Source of the DNA: Empedobacter brevis NBRC 14943 = ATCC 43319
GTDB taxonomy: Bacteria > Bacteroidota > Bacteroidia > Flavobacteriales > Weeksellaceae
Direction of reading: 5' to 3'
Length of the DNA stretch: 64,000 bases
NCBI RefSeq assembly: GCF_000382425.1
Contig: NZ_KB908293.1
Span: forward strand, 186,001 to 250,000
Below are positions 26,906 through 33,839 of this stretch, piece after piece. Below the pieces are notes generated by a model, which was not told the origin of the DNA, did no database searches, and saw only the letters and a program-made list of their open reading frames with translations. Made by a program: the position numbers and the translations under genes. Every line of letters starts with the position of its first letter. Positions within the stretch are counted from its first letter, which is position 1.

Positions 26906-27745
26906 TTATAAAAAATCAAGAGGGCTAGGAGTCTTTTGCTTGTCTATGTCAGTGATATGAGTGTAGATCATAGTCGTTTTTATATTTTCATGACCCAATA
27001 ACTCTTTTACAATTCGGATATCGATACCTGATTGGATTAAATGTGTGGCATAAGAATGTCGCAATGTATGTACAGAGCCTTCCGACTGAACATTTGCTTT
27101 GATCAATGCTTTTTTCAGAATCAACTGTACACTTCGTTCGCTATACTTGCCACCCTTCTCACCTTCGAAGAGGTACTCCTTTGGCTTGAATGCTTGATAA
27201 TAATGTCTCAAAGTCGCCAGCAATTTGTCTGGTAATGATACAATCCGATCTTTATTACCTTTGCTTTGATGGATTCTGATAATTCCATCGGAAGATTTTA
27301 TGTCTTTGATTTTGAGATTCAACAGTTCGCTAAGACGTAGTCCACAACTATAGATTGTCATCAGAATAGCCTTGTGTTTTAGATTTTGAGTGTTATCGAG
27401 AATATTTCTTACTTCTTCTTTTGAAAAGAATTTAGGTAATTTAGAAAATGAGCGTTTCGGGTATAAGTAATCCAGTTGGATTTTTTTGTCCAATATCAGT
27501 TCGTACATCTTCTTGATTGCGCCCACTAATCCTTTTTGATAGGAAACACTAATTTTCCCATTTTGAACTTTTTCGTTTATAAACGCCTCAATATCTGACA
27601 GTGGAATTTCTTCAAGGGAGGGATATTTGCTAACATGTTTAAGAAATATACTAGCGTAATCCTTGTACGATCTAATGGTATTGCCAGCATATCTCTGCAT
27701 CAGCAATCTCTTTTCGAAGGTTTCAAGTATGATTTCGCTATTCAT
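26906..27745 (-). CDS. Tyrosine recombinase of the cassette array (integron-integrase-like, no IntI insert)
   Basis: This 279-residue protein has a SAM-like core-binding domain (about 1-95) and a complete catalytic domain: Arg137 in CGLRLSELL, Lys162 in SKGNKDRIV, His226 and Arg229 in HTLRHSYATHL, His252 in ELLGHEN, and Tyr261 in TTMIYTHI. The C-terminus (TTMIYTH, later SPLDFL) closely resembles integron integrases. The extra helical segment that IntI proteins carry before the HxxR box is absent: only about 20 residues separate KPKEYLF from the next helix. ATG 27745 is chosen because a -7 box (TATATTTG) covers the only upstream start, a TTG. It is divergent from six cassettes, exactly the integron layout. 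Confidence 0.88.
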   Translation of the reverse strand: MNSEIILETFEKRLLMQRYAGNTIRSYKDYASIFLKHVSKYPSLEEIPLSDIEAFINEKVQNGKISVSYQKGLVGAIKKMYELILDKKIQLDYLYPKRSFSKLPKFFSKEEVRNILDNTQNLKHKAILMTIYSCGLRLSELLNLKIKDIKSSDGIIRIHQSKGNKDRIVSLPDKLLATLRHYYQAFKPKEYLFEGEKGGKYSERSVQLILKKALIKANVQSEGSVHTLRHSYATHLIQSGIDIRIVKELLGHENIKTTMIYTHITDIDKQKTPSPLDFL

Positions 27746-27808
27746 ATCAGGGAAATAGTATTTTATAATATTTTGTTTCGCTATTTGTGCGGTTTTATTT
27801 TTTAAATA

Positions 27809-27816
27809 CAAATATA
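27809..27816 (-). promoter_or_regulatory. -7 promoter box of the array recombinase
   Basis: TATATTTG on the minus strand (CAAATATA on plus). It implies transcription starting near 27802 and a leader of about 55 bases before the ATG at 27745. No good TTTG -33 box is seen. Confidence 0.5.
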
Positions 27817-27846
27817 TCAATATCTTATGTAGAAAGAAAAGTCAAA

Positions 27847-27924
27847 TAACGAAACACGTATATAGGGTTGGTTAAGCGAAATTTTCCGTATATTCGTTTC
27901 GTTAAAACAGATGTTAGCGGTAAT
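27847..27924 (+). other. Putative primary recombination site (attI-like)
   Basis: The site lies between the recombinase and the first cassette gene. TAACGAAAC (27847-27855) and GTTTCGTTA (27896-27904) form a 9-bp inverted repeat, followed by the core GTTAGCGGTAAT (27913-27924), which matches the cores at the ends of the cassettes. It does not fold into the two-stem palindrome of the cassette-end sites, as expected of an attI rather than an attC. Confidence 0.65.
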
Positions 27925-27928
27925 TTTG
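27898..27928 (+). promoter_or_regulatory. Possible cassette promoter formed at the attI core
   Basis: TAATTTTG (27921-27928) fits TAnnTTTG and overlaps the core junction. TTCG (27898-27901), 19 bases upstream, is a three-of-four match to TTTG. It would drive cassette 1 and any newly inserted cassette with the same first bases. Confidence 0.4.
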
Positions 27929-28005
27929 CGACCACGACATAGACAAAATAAAAATGGCGGATCCTAAAAGCCAAACGAGTAGTATAACATCATAAATTAA
28001 ATAAA

Positions 28006-28587
28006 ATGACAAAACAAATTTTCATCCTTGCATCAATTACAGTTGCAACTTTTCTGGCTTCTTGCAATCAGCAACAAAAACAAGAAAATACTGAGGGGGT
28101 AAAAACCGAAGTAACTGCTAAGTCTTCTGACGACATCGTTACCCAATCGCTAACAGACAATGCGGGCAATAAACTTGATATGACTTTCGACAACTCCAAA
28201 GACATTGTAACAATAACATTTAAAGGGGAAACAGCAGAACTTACAGCCCAAAAAGCAGCATCTGGCATTTGGTATAAAAACGACCACCTCGAGTTGATAG
28301 GTAAAGGAAACGACATCACACTTAGTAAAGACGACCAAGTAATTTTTAAACATCAAGACGATAAGGTTGCCATTGAAGCGAAGAGCGACAAAGGTGATGT
28401 TTTAAATATGACATTCAACAATACAGAAGGAACGGTTAAAGCATACTTGAACGGAGGCGAACAAATTGACCTTGTTGAACAAAAATCCGCATCAGGCATT
28501 TGGTATAAGAACGACCACTACGAACTTACTGGCAAGGGTGACAAATACGAGCTACAAAAAGATGGAAAAACAGTATTCAAGAATTAA
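28006..28587 (+). CDS. Cassette 1: lipoprotein with two MliC-like repeats
   Basis: The 193-residue product has a lipoprotein signal ending FLASC (Cys at about 19). Two repeats of about 80 residues follow, each with a SGIWYKND motif, then ELxGKG and a final DGxxVF or DDQVIF. This is the pattern of MliC-type domains, which inhibit C-type lysozymes in the periplasm or at the outer membrane. MliC identity is inferred from these motifs. The gene is closely related to cassette 2 yet carries a different recombination core, so the pair is not a simple tandem copy. A host-defence role against lysozyme would be a sensible cassette payload. Confidence 0.75.
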   Translation: MTKQIFILASITVATFLASCNQQQKQENTEGVKTEVTAKSSDDIVTQSLTDNAGNKLDMTFDNSKDIVTITFKGETAELTAQKAASGIWYKNDHLELIGKGNDITLSKDDQVIFKHQDDKVAIEAKSDKGDVLNMTFNNTEGTVKAYLNGGEQIDLVEQKSASGIWYKNDHYELTGKGDKYELQKDGKTVFKN

Positions 28588-28591
28588 AACT

Positions 28592-28729
28592 ACCGCTAAC
28601 ATAGTATTGCCAAAAGCGGGTTAAAGGGCTTCGATTGGAGATTTGTACAAAGTTTATCATTCTTCCTTCGATTGAACTTTAGTGCTAAAAATCCCCGCCT
28701 TCGGCAATACTCAAACCGTTGGCGGTAAT
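28592..28729 (+). repeat. attC-like site 1
   Basis: Inverse core ACCGCTAAC (28592-28600) and core GTTGGCGGTAAT (28718-28729). The outer stem AGTATTGCC / GGCAATACT is followed by a 4/4 internal loop and the inner stem GCGGG / CCCGC. The inverse core is the reverse complement of the start of cassette 1 (GTTAGCGGT), not of the adjoining core. Confidence 0.82.
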
Positions 28730-28792
28730 TTGAATAAAAACAAAAGCAGAAGTAACAGGTTATACAAAAAAAGAAAGACTAAATAATTTAAA

Positions 28793-29614
28793 ATGAATAA
28801 CAAAATGAAAAACCAGATTCTGACAATTGGAATAGTAGCAATGACATTATTTATGGCCTGCAACCAAAACAAAAAAAATGACAAGGCTGAAAAGGCGAAC
28901 ACCGAAAAAGTGGAAAGTGCAAATGATAACCTTGTAAACCAATCGCTTACCGACAAAAATGGTAATGAGCTCAAGATGAAATTCAACAATGCCAAAAACA
29001 TTGTTACCATTGAGTATGGGGGAGAAAAAGCGGAACTTGCTGGGAAAAGAGCTGCATCGGGCATTTGGTATGCCAACGACCAATATGAGTTACGTGGGAA
29101 AGGAAACAATATTACGCTTAAAAAAGACGGAGAAACCATCTTTGAACATCAAGACAATATCATAGCAATACAATCCAAAAACGGAAAAGGTGATGTGTTG
29201 AATATGACCTTTAACAACACCCAGGGAACTGTAAAAGCTTATTTGAACGGAGGTGAAGAAATAAATATGCAACAACAGAAATCGGCTTCGGGATTTTGGT
29301 ACAAAAACGAAAACTACGAATTGAGAGGAAAAGGCAATGACATCACATTGAAAAATAACGGTAAGGTAATTTTTGAACACCGCGACAAGAAAGTTGCCAT
29401 CGAGGCAAAAAACGACAGTGGAGATGTGTTGAATATGACGTTCAACAACAGCCAAGGCACAGTTAAAGCCTATTTGAACGGTGGTGAGCAAATCGACTTG
29501 AAAGAAAAAAAAGCAGCTTCAGGAATTTGGTACGCCAACGACCACTACGAACTATCGGGCAAAGGAAATCATTACGAACTGAAAAAAGACGGAAAAATAA
29601 TCTTTAAGAATTAA
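28793..29614 (+). CDS. Cassette 2: lipoprotein with three MliC-like repeats
   Basis: This 273-residue product has a lipoprotein signal ending FMACN. It has three repeats, each with ASGxWYxND/E, ELRGKG or ELSGKG, and a K(D/N)GxxIF end, so it has one unit more than the cassette 1 protein. The linker between units (GDVLNMTFNN, then GTVKAYLNGG) is nearly the same in both. An ATG in frame at 28805 (MKNQILTIG) could also be the start. The probable role is inhibition of lysozyme, inferred from family resemblance. Confidence 0.75.
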   Translation: MNNKMKNQILTIGIVAMTLFMACNQNKKNDKAEKANTEKVESANDNLVNQSLTDKNGNELKMKFNNAKNIVTIEYGGEKAELAGKRAASGIWYANDQYELRGKGNNITLKKDGETIFEHQDNIIAIQSKNGKGDVLNMTFNNTQGTVKAYLNGGEEINMQQQKSASGFWYKNENYELRGKGNDITLKNNGKVIFEHRDKKVAIEAKNDSGDVLNMTFNNSQGTVKAYLNGGEQIDLKEKKAASGIWYANDHYELSGKGNHYELKKDGKIIFKN

Positions 29615-29619
29615 AAACT

Positions 29620-29755
29620 ACCGCCAACATTGTATAAGCGTAATGCGGGCTAAACGGCTAAATTTGAGCATTTTTGCTCTTAATAAATTTTGCTGTGGGC
29701 GAACAATGAATTGCTCCGAAATCCCGCACTACGCTTATACTTGACCGTTAGCCAC
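29620..29755 (+). repeat. attC-like site 2
   Basis: Inverse core ACCGCCAAC (29620-29628) and core GTTAGCCAC (29747-29755). Outer stem GTATAAGCGTA (29632-29642) with TACGCTTATAC (29730-29740), a single A/C mismatch, then inner stem TGCGGG / CCCGCA. The inverse core complements the start of cassette 2 (GTTGGCGGT). Confidence 0.85.
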
Positions 29756-29770
29756 AAGCTGAAAAAACAA

Positions 29771-30532
29771 ATGGATAAAGAAAAACCAAGACTTGCAAGA
29801 TTGACAGCTATCCTAACCCAATTACAATCGAAAAGGATTGTAACCGCAAAGGATATTGCCGAAAAACATAATGTAAGTATCAGAACGGTTTATCGGGACA
29901 TCCGAACTCTTGAGAAGTCGGGAATTCCAATCGTGACGGAAGAAGGAAAAGGTTATTCCATTATGGAAGGTTATAAACTTCCGCCAGTTATGTTTACCCA
30001 AGGCGAAGCGAACGCCTTAATAACAGCAGAACAACTAATCAGAAAGAATAAAGACCAATCTTTGACCGAACAATACGAAAGTGCTGTAATAAAAATCAAG
30101 TCAGTCTTAAACTACGCCCAAAAAGAAAAAGCGGAATTGCTGACTAACAGAATACAGGTACGCAATAATCGTGAGAATGAAAAAACAAGCAAATATCTGA
30201 TACAACTTCAATCGACTATATCAAATTATCAAACAATAAAAATTGATTACCTGTCATTGGAAAACAAGCAAAGTCAAAGAAAAATTGAACCGTTTGCACT
30301 TTACACTACACAGGACAATTGGATACTTATCGCCTTTTGTAAATTAAGAAATGACTTTAGAGCGTTTCGTCTTGATTGTATCCAAAAAATAGAAATCTTG
30401 GGTAGTCATTTTGAACCACATAAAATGACTTTGCAAGAATACCTTGAAAAATGTAGTGAAAAATATAAGGACACCCCTGACACACCTTTGGCACAAGGTC
30501 AATCTACTTTTGCATTAAATCATAAAATTTAA
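29771..30532 (+). CDS. Cassette 3: HTH-WYL transcriptional regulator
   Basis: This 253-residue regulator starts at ATG 29771; the longer frame upstream runs through the recombination site and is not credible. Residues about 5-60 form a DeoR/HTH_11-type winged helix (VTAKDIAEKHNVSIRTVYRD). The C-terminal half is a WYL-like domain (IKIDYLSLENKQSQRKIEPFAL, then WILIAFCKLRNDFRAFRLDCI). WYL proteins sense ligands, often nucleic-acid-related, and control defence or stress genes. It is followed four bases later by a GyrI-like protein in the same cassette, so the three genes form a small operon. Confidence 0.85.
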   Translation: MDKEKPRLARLTAILTQLQSKRIVTAKDIAEKHNVSIRTVYRDIRTLEKSGIPIVTEEGKGYSIMEGYKLPPVMFTQGEANALITAEQLIRKNKDQSLTEQYESAVIKIKSVLNYAQKEKAELLTNRIQVRNNRENEKTSKYLIQLQSTISNYQTIKIDYLSLENKQSQRKIEPFALYTTQDNWILIAFCKLRNDFRAFRLDCIQKIEILGSHFEPHKMTLQEYLEKCSEKYKDTPDTPLAQGQSTFALNHKI

Positions 30533-30535
30533 AAA

Positions 30536-31009
30536 ATGCAAACAGTAAAAATTGAACCTTTTAACATTATCGGAATCTCGATTAGAACGACAAACGAGAA
30601 CGGACAGGCAAGTAAAGAAATTGCTGAACTTTGGGGTAAGTTTATGTCCGAGAGTATTTTGGAAAAAATCCCAAATAAAGTTGATAATGAAATTTATTCA
30701 CTTTATACGGACTACGAAAGTGACCACACAAAACCGTATACGGCAATACTTGGTTGCAAAGTTGAAAATTTGGACAACATTCCCAGCGGAATGGTCGGTC
30801 AATCATTTAGTGGAGGAACATACACCAAGACAACTGCAAAAGGAGACTTAATGCAAGGATTGGTCGTTAACCAATGGTCTAAAATATTTGAAATGGAATT
30901 GGACAGAGCCTATGATGCCGATTTTGAGATTTTCGGGGAAAAAGCACAAAATCCTTCTGATGCGGAAGTAGATTTCTATGTAGGTATAAAACAAGAAACG
31001 AATGGGTAA
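30536..31009 (+). CDS. Cassette 3: GyrI-like effector-binding domain protein
   Basis: The 157-residue protein matches the stand-alone GyrI-like / AraC effector-binding fold: VKIEPFNIIGISIRTTN at the start, LWGKFM near residue 35, the central YTDYESD segment and the late FEIFGEKA then VDFYVGIK strands. Such proteins bind small molecules and sometimes hydrolyse or sequester drugs. It lies between the WYL regulator and a DUF1801 protein and overlaps the latter by 8 bases. Confidence 0.8.
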   Translation: MQTVKIEPFNIIGISIRTTNENGQASKEIAELWGKFMSESILEKIPNKVDNEIYSLYTDYESDHTKPYTAILGCKVENLDNIPSGMVGQSFSGGTYTKTTAKGDLMQGLVVNQWSKIFEMELDRAYDADFEIFGEKAQNPSDAEVDFYVGIKQETNG

Positions 31010-31430
31010 ACTAACCTTAAAGACAGACCCAAGAGTAAATGATGTTTTTGCAAATTATCCCGACTTTGTTCGGGATAAATTGCAACATCTTCGGGAATTG
31101 GTAATAGAAACAGCGGAAGAAACCGAAGGTGTAACTGTTTTGGAAGAAACTTTGAAATGGGGAGAGCCCAGTTTTGTTACCAAAAACGGAAGCACTTTGC
31201 GAATGGATTGGAAAGAAAAAACACCTGACCAATATGCAATGTATTTCCAATGCACGAGTAGATTAGTTGATACTTTCAGGTTAGTCTTTGACCACAAATT
31301 TCAATTCGAGGGAAAACGAGCAATCGTCTTTAAATTAAACGAAAAAATTCCTGAATTGGAATTAAAGGAATGTATAAGAGCATCTTTGATTTATCACAAT
31401 GTAAAAGAACAGATTACATTAGGAATATGA
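31002..31430 (+). CDS. Cassette 3: DUF1801 domain protein
   Basis: The 142-residue protein shows the DUF1801 pattern: a helical start (LQHLRELVIETAEE) followed by ETLKWGEPSFVTKNG and a beta-rich RMDWKEK, YAMYFQC segment. The fold is related to YdeI/frataxin-like proteins with no settled biochemical role. It overlaps the GyrI-like gene by 8 bases and ends 19 bases before the recombination site, so cassette 3 is a compact three-gene unit. Confidence 0.85.
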   Translation: MGKLTLKTDPRVNDVFANYPDFVRDKLQHLRELVIETAEETEGVTVLEETLKWGEPSFVTKNGSTLRMDWKEKTPDQYAMYFQCTSRLVDTFRLVFDHKFQFEGKRAIVFKLNEKIPELELKECIRASLIYHNVKEQITLGI

Positions 31431-31449
31431 AACTAAATAAAGAAAGCCA

Positions 31450-31584
31450 GTGGCTAACAATGTATATAAAAAATAGGCGAAATAGTAGTAAATTCAAGGC
31501 TTTTGGCTTGTATCAAAGTTTGTGCTTAACCGAAAGTTTCGTGCTTCGAAATCGCCTACTTTTCATATACTAACCGTTGGCAAT
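31450..31584 (+). repeat. attC-like site 3
   Basis: Inverse core GTGGCTAAC (31450-31458) is the exact complement of the cassette 3 start (GTTAGCCAC). The core is GTTGGCAAT (31576-31584). Outer stem GTATAT / ATATAC, a 6/6 internal loop, then inner stem TAGGCGA / TCGCCTA. Confidence 0.8.
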
Positions 31585-31599
31585 AATACAAGAAATGAT

Positions 31600-32283
31600 T
31601 TGAAACACGGATTTTACATAAAATCAAATAAGGAACAAAATCAGATTCAATTTTTGATTGGATTTTTTGCATTAATAATAATCCTGACTTCCTTATATAT
31701 TTCCTGGAAATCAGGAATGTATTTATTTGTGATTTTAACTTTCCCAATAACTCTATCTATAATTGCACCTTTCTTTGATACACCTTCCTTAAAAAAAAGC
31801 GGAGGTTTAATTTATTATTCACCACTCTTTCTATCTGAAAAACGCAAAAGGGGAATGATTAAAATACACGGAGGAACCTTATTTGATTATGTTTTTGTAA
31901 TTGACCAAAAGATGAATGGAAAACAAAGAACAAATTTTATAATTCAGCAATATTTAGAAGGACTTTTAAACCTTATTGAAGAGAATGAAAATAATAAGTC
32001 TGAAAATATTAAAATTCGTGGTACTAGTTACATAATCAATGAAAGGACAGCTCAACGAATTGGATTTAAGATTGCCAAAACTGATAATATTCAAAAATTA
32101 ATATTGTTATACAATTGCTTCAATGTATTAATAACATATTCAATTGCAAAAGGTAAATTATCATTTCCGAATTTGAAAGAAACAAAAACATTCGAAACCA
32201 ACCTAAAAGAACTTGATAAACGAAAAGATTTTATAAGGAGCTTAAATGATAAACTAAAAAGTACTATTGCCAACAATGTATAA
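31600..32283 (+). CDS. Cassette 4: membrane protein of unknown function
   Basis: No in-frame ATG lies between the cassette start (31577) and the coding sequence; TTG at 31600 gives 227 residues. The open frame also extends upstream into attC site 3 (to 31522), so translation could instead begin in the neighbouring site. Two hydrophobic segments (about residues 17-36 and 41-62) suggest an N-terminal membrane hairpin, followed by a soluble domain with KIHGGTLFDYVFVID and a helical tail. The stop codon and last codons lie inside attC site 4. I recognise no family. Confidence 0.6.
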   Translation: MKHGFYIKSNKEQNQIQFLIGFFALIIILTSLYISWKSGMYLFVILTFPITLSIIAPFFDTPSLKKSGGLIYYSPLFLSEKRKRGMIKIHGGTLFDYVFVIDQKMNGKQRTNFIIQQYLEGLLNLIEENENNKSENIKIRGTSYIINERTAQRIGFKIAKTDNIQKLILLYNCFNVLITYSIAKGKLSFPNLKETKTFETNLKELDKRKDFIRSLNDKLKSTIANNV

Positions 32284-32403
32284 GCGTAATGCGGGCGAAA
32301 GTGCTAAATTTAAACGAATTGAATATTAACAAACATATGGTTAAACCGAAAGTGAAGTGCTTCTAAACCCGCACTACGCTTATACTTGACCGTTGGCGGT
32401 AAT
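32266..32403 (+). repeat. attC-like site 4
   Basis: Inverse core ATTGCCAAC (32266-32274) is the exact complement of the cassette 4 start (GTTGGCAAT). The core is GTTGGCGGTAAT (32392-32403). Its stems (GTATAAGCGTA and GCGGG with their partners) are almost the same as in site 2, although the cores differ. Confidence 0.85.
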
Positions 32404-32417
32404 GCAGAAATACACTT

Positions 32418-32735
32418 ATGATGAAACTAAGTAGAAAAAAAATAATAGCAAGAGAATTTTTGATTCTATTGACTTGTGTACTCGCTTCAACGATAGCGTT
32501 TCTTGGGACATATCCTTACAATGGAGCAATCGACTTTAGGATTACCAAAATGGAAAAGGAAATAGAACCACTTAAGAGTAAAGCTGATAGTTTAACTGAT
32601 AAAATCTCAGAAAAGCAAGAAAAACAAGAATGGTTTTTCAATGAAAATGTCGATAGATACGGTCCAGATATCGGATATGCAACCTATACCGACTTGTGGA
32701 ATCGATTGGAAGAAGTCCAAAAAGGCATCATCTGA
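32418..32735 (+). CDS. Cassette 5: small membrane-anchored protein
   Basis: This 105-residue protein has one N-terminal membrane segment (FLILLTCVLASTIAFLGTY) and then a coiled-coil-like stretch (MEKEIEPLKSKADSLTDKISEKQEKQ). The C-terminus is short. About 155 bases without a gene follow before the recombination site, so the coding region may be truncated. No known family is apparent. ATG 32421 is an equally good start. Confidence 0.6.
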   Translation: MMKLSRKKIIAREFLILLTCVLASTIAFLGTYPYNGAIDFRITKMEKEIEPLKSKADSLTDKISEKQEKQEWFFNENVDRYGPDIGYATYTDLWNRLEEVQKGII

Positions 32736-32891
32736 CCGAAATAACTGGCACAAATCGAACCGTAGTATCCAACTATTTATATTTATACAGAAATCTGAGG
32801 AAGATTAAAAAGTAAACATTTAACTAAGGTTGCGTATGGAGTGGAAAATAAGAAATGGATAAAACATAGTGAGCGACAATAGAAAACAACG

Positions 32892-33030
32892 ATCCGCTAA
32901 CAGCACCTACACGCAAGCAGGGGTTTCGTGCTTGGTAGGACTGGAAAGTGCTAAATTTGAAGTGCAGTTCTTCGTAAGAAGTTCAGTGCTAAAAATCCCT
33001 GCATGCGTGTAGCTGCAAACCGTTACCCAC
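32892..33030 (+). repeat. attC-like site 5
   Basis: Inverse core TCCGCTAAC (32892-32900) and core GTTACCCAC (33022-33030). Stem CTACACGC / GCGTGTAG, a 2/2 internal loop, then GCAGGG / CCCTGC. This is the only site whose inverse core does not match the start of its own cassette (GTTGGCGGT): two of nine positions differ, and the complementarity does not extend further. Confidence 0.75.
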
Positions 33031-33052
33031 AATTTGAAGAAACTCGAAATCA

Positions 33053-33697
33053 ATGAAAATAAGTCTATTAATCGGAATTTTATTTTGCTCAACATTATTT
33101 GCGTACGGAAATAAAAACGAAGAACGATTTATTTTTTTCCTACACAACCGATTTATAGAAACACACGATTTAAACGAATTACACCCTGAATTTGGACGGA
33201 CTGAATATCGTGAAATCATAACTGAATTTGAAAATAACGGATTTACAGTCATAAGCGAAAAAAGAAACGGAAATGTAAATGCGAGAAATTACGCAATTGA
33301 AGTAATTGAACAAATTGACAGCCTAATAAAACACGGAACTAAACCCAATAAAATCACGGTAATCGGAACTTCAAAAGGTGGATATATTGCTCAATACGTT
33401 TCAACTTTGGCAAATAATCCCAATTTAAATTTTATATTTATTGCCAGTTTTAGAAATTCTGATATTCAAAACATACCAGAAATCAATTATTGCGGGAACA
33501 TTTTGACAATTTACGAAAAAACAGACCCATTTGGAGTTTCAGCCGTGGAACGAAAAGAAAATTCCACTTGTAAAATTGAGAACTTTAAAGAAATAGAACT
33601 CAATACGGGATTGGAACACGGATTTATATTCAAAGCTCTAAAAGAATGGATTGAACCGAGTATAAAATGGGCGAATGGAAATTACAACACGGAATAA
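33053..33697 (+). CDS. Cassette 6: secreted alpha/beta hydrolase-like protein
   Basis: The 214-residue product has a signal peptide (MKISLLIGILFCSTLFAYG). The nucleophile elbow is GTSKGG near residues 104-109, and GLEHGF near 190-195 could supply the catalytic histidine, giving an alpha/beta-hydrolase layout. The substrate is unknown. The gene is complete, beginning 30 bases after the cassette start and ending just before the last recombination site. Confidence 0.75.
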   Translation: MKISLLIGILFCSTLFAYGNKNEERFIFFLHNRFIETHDLNELHPEFGRTEYREIITEFENNGFTVISEKRNGNVNARNYAIEVIEQIDSLIKHGTKPNKITVIGTSKGGYIAQYVSTLANNPNLNFIFIASFRNSDIQNIPEINYCGNILTIYEKTDPFGVSAVERKENSTCKIENFKEIELNTGLEHGFIFKALKEWIEPSIKWANGNYNTE

Positions 33698-33703
33698 AAA
33701 ACT

Positions 33704-33839
33704 GTGGGTAACAGCGGCTATGCGCCAGGCGGGAAATCCGTCTTCGGTTGACAGATGACGGATGCGGGAAATGCCGTTTTCAAAAGAACTAATTTAGTAA
33801 AAAGCCCCGCCCGGCGCATAGCCGCGGAACGTTATTCAG
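33704..33839 (+). repeat. attC-like site 6 (array end)
   Basis: Inverse core GTGGGTAAC (33704-33712) is the exact complement of the cassette 6 start (GTTACCCAC). The final core is GTTATTCAG (33831-33839). The stem is the best in the array: GCGGCTATGCGCC / GGCGCATAGCCGC, one A/C mismatch, then GGCGGG / CCCGCC. Confidence 0.85.

Larger units (their letters stand above)
27914..33831 (+). mobile_element. Array of six integron-like gene cassettes
   Basis: Cassette limits, taken between G and TT of each core, are 27914-28718, 28719-29747, 29748-31576, 31577-32392, 32393-33022 and 33023-33831. All genes read rightwards, away from the recombinase. Each cassette ends in a 134-139-base palindromic site. 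For cassettes 1, 2, 3, 4 and 6 the first bases of the cassette are the reverse complement of the inverse core opening its own 3' site. Payloads are unrelated: lysozyme-inhibitor-like lipoproteins, a regulator operon, membrane proteins and a hydrolase. Confidence 0.85.

Noticed and set aside
28711..29491. Several minus-strand frames opposite the MliC-like lipoprotein genes
   Set aside because: Shadow frames created by the repetitive coding strand, with no independent coding signals.
29690..29770. N-terminal extension of the WYL regulator
   Set aside because: It runs through the stems and core of attC-like site 2. The conserved start is ATG 29771.
28592..33839. Reading the cassette-end palindromes as plain terminators or REP-type repeats
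   Set aside because: They lack T-runs, are far longer than terminators, and their ends covary with the cassette starts, which terminators would not do.
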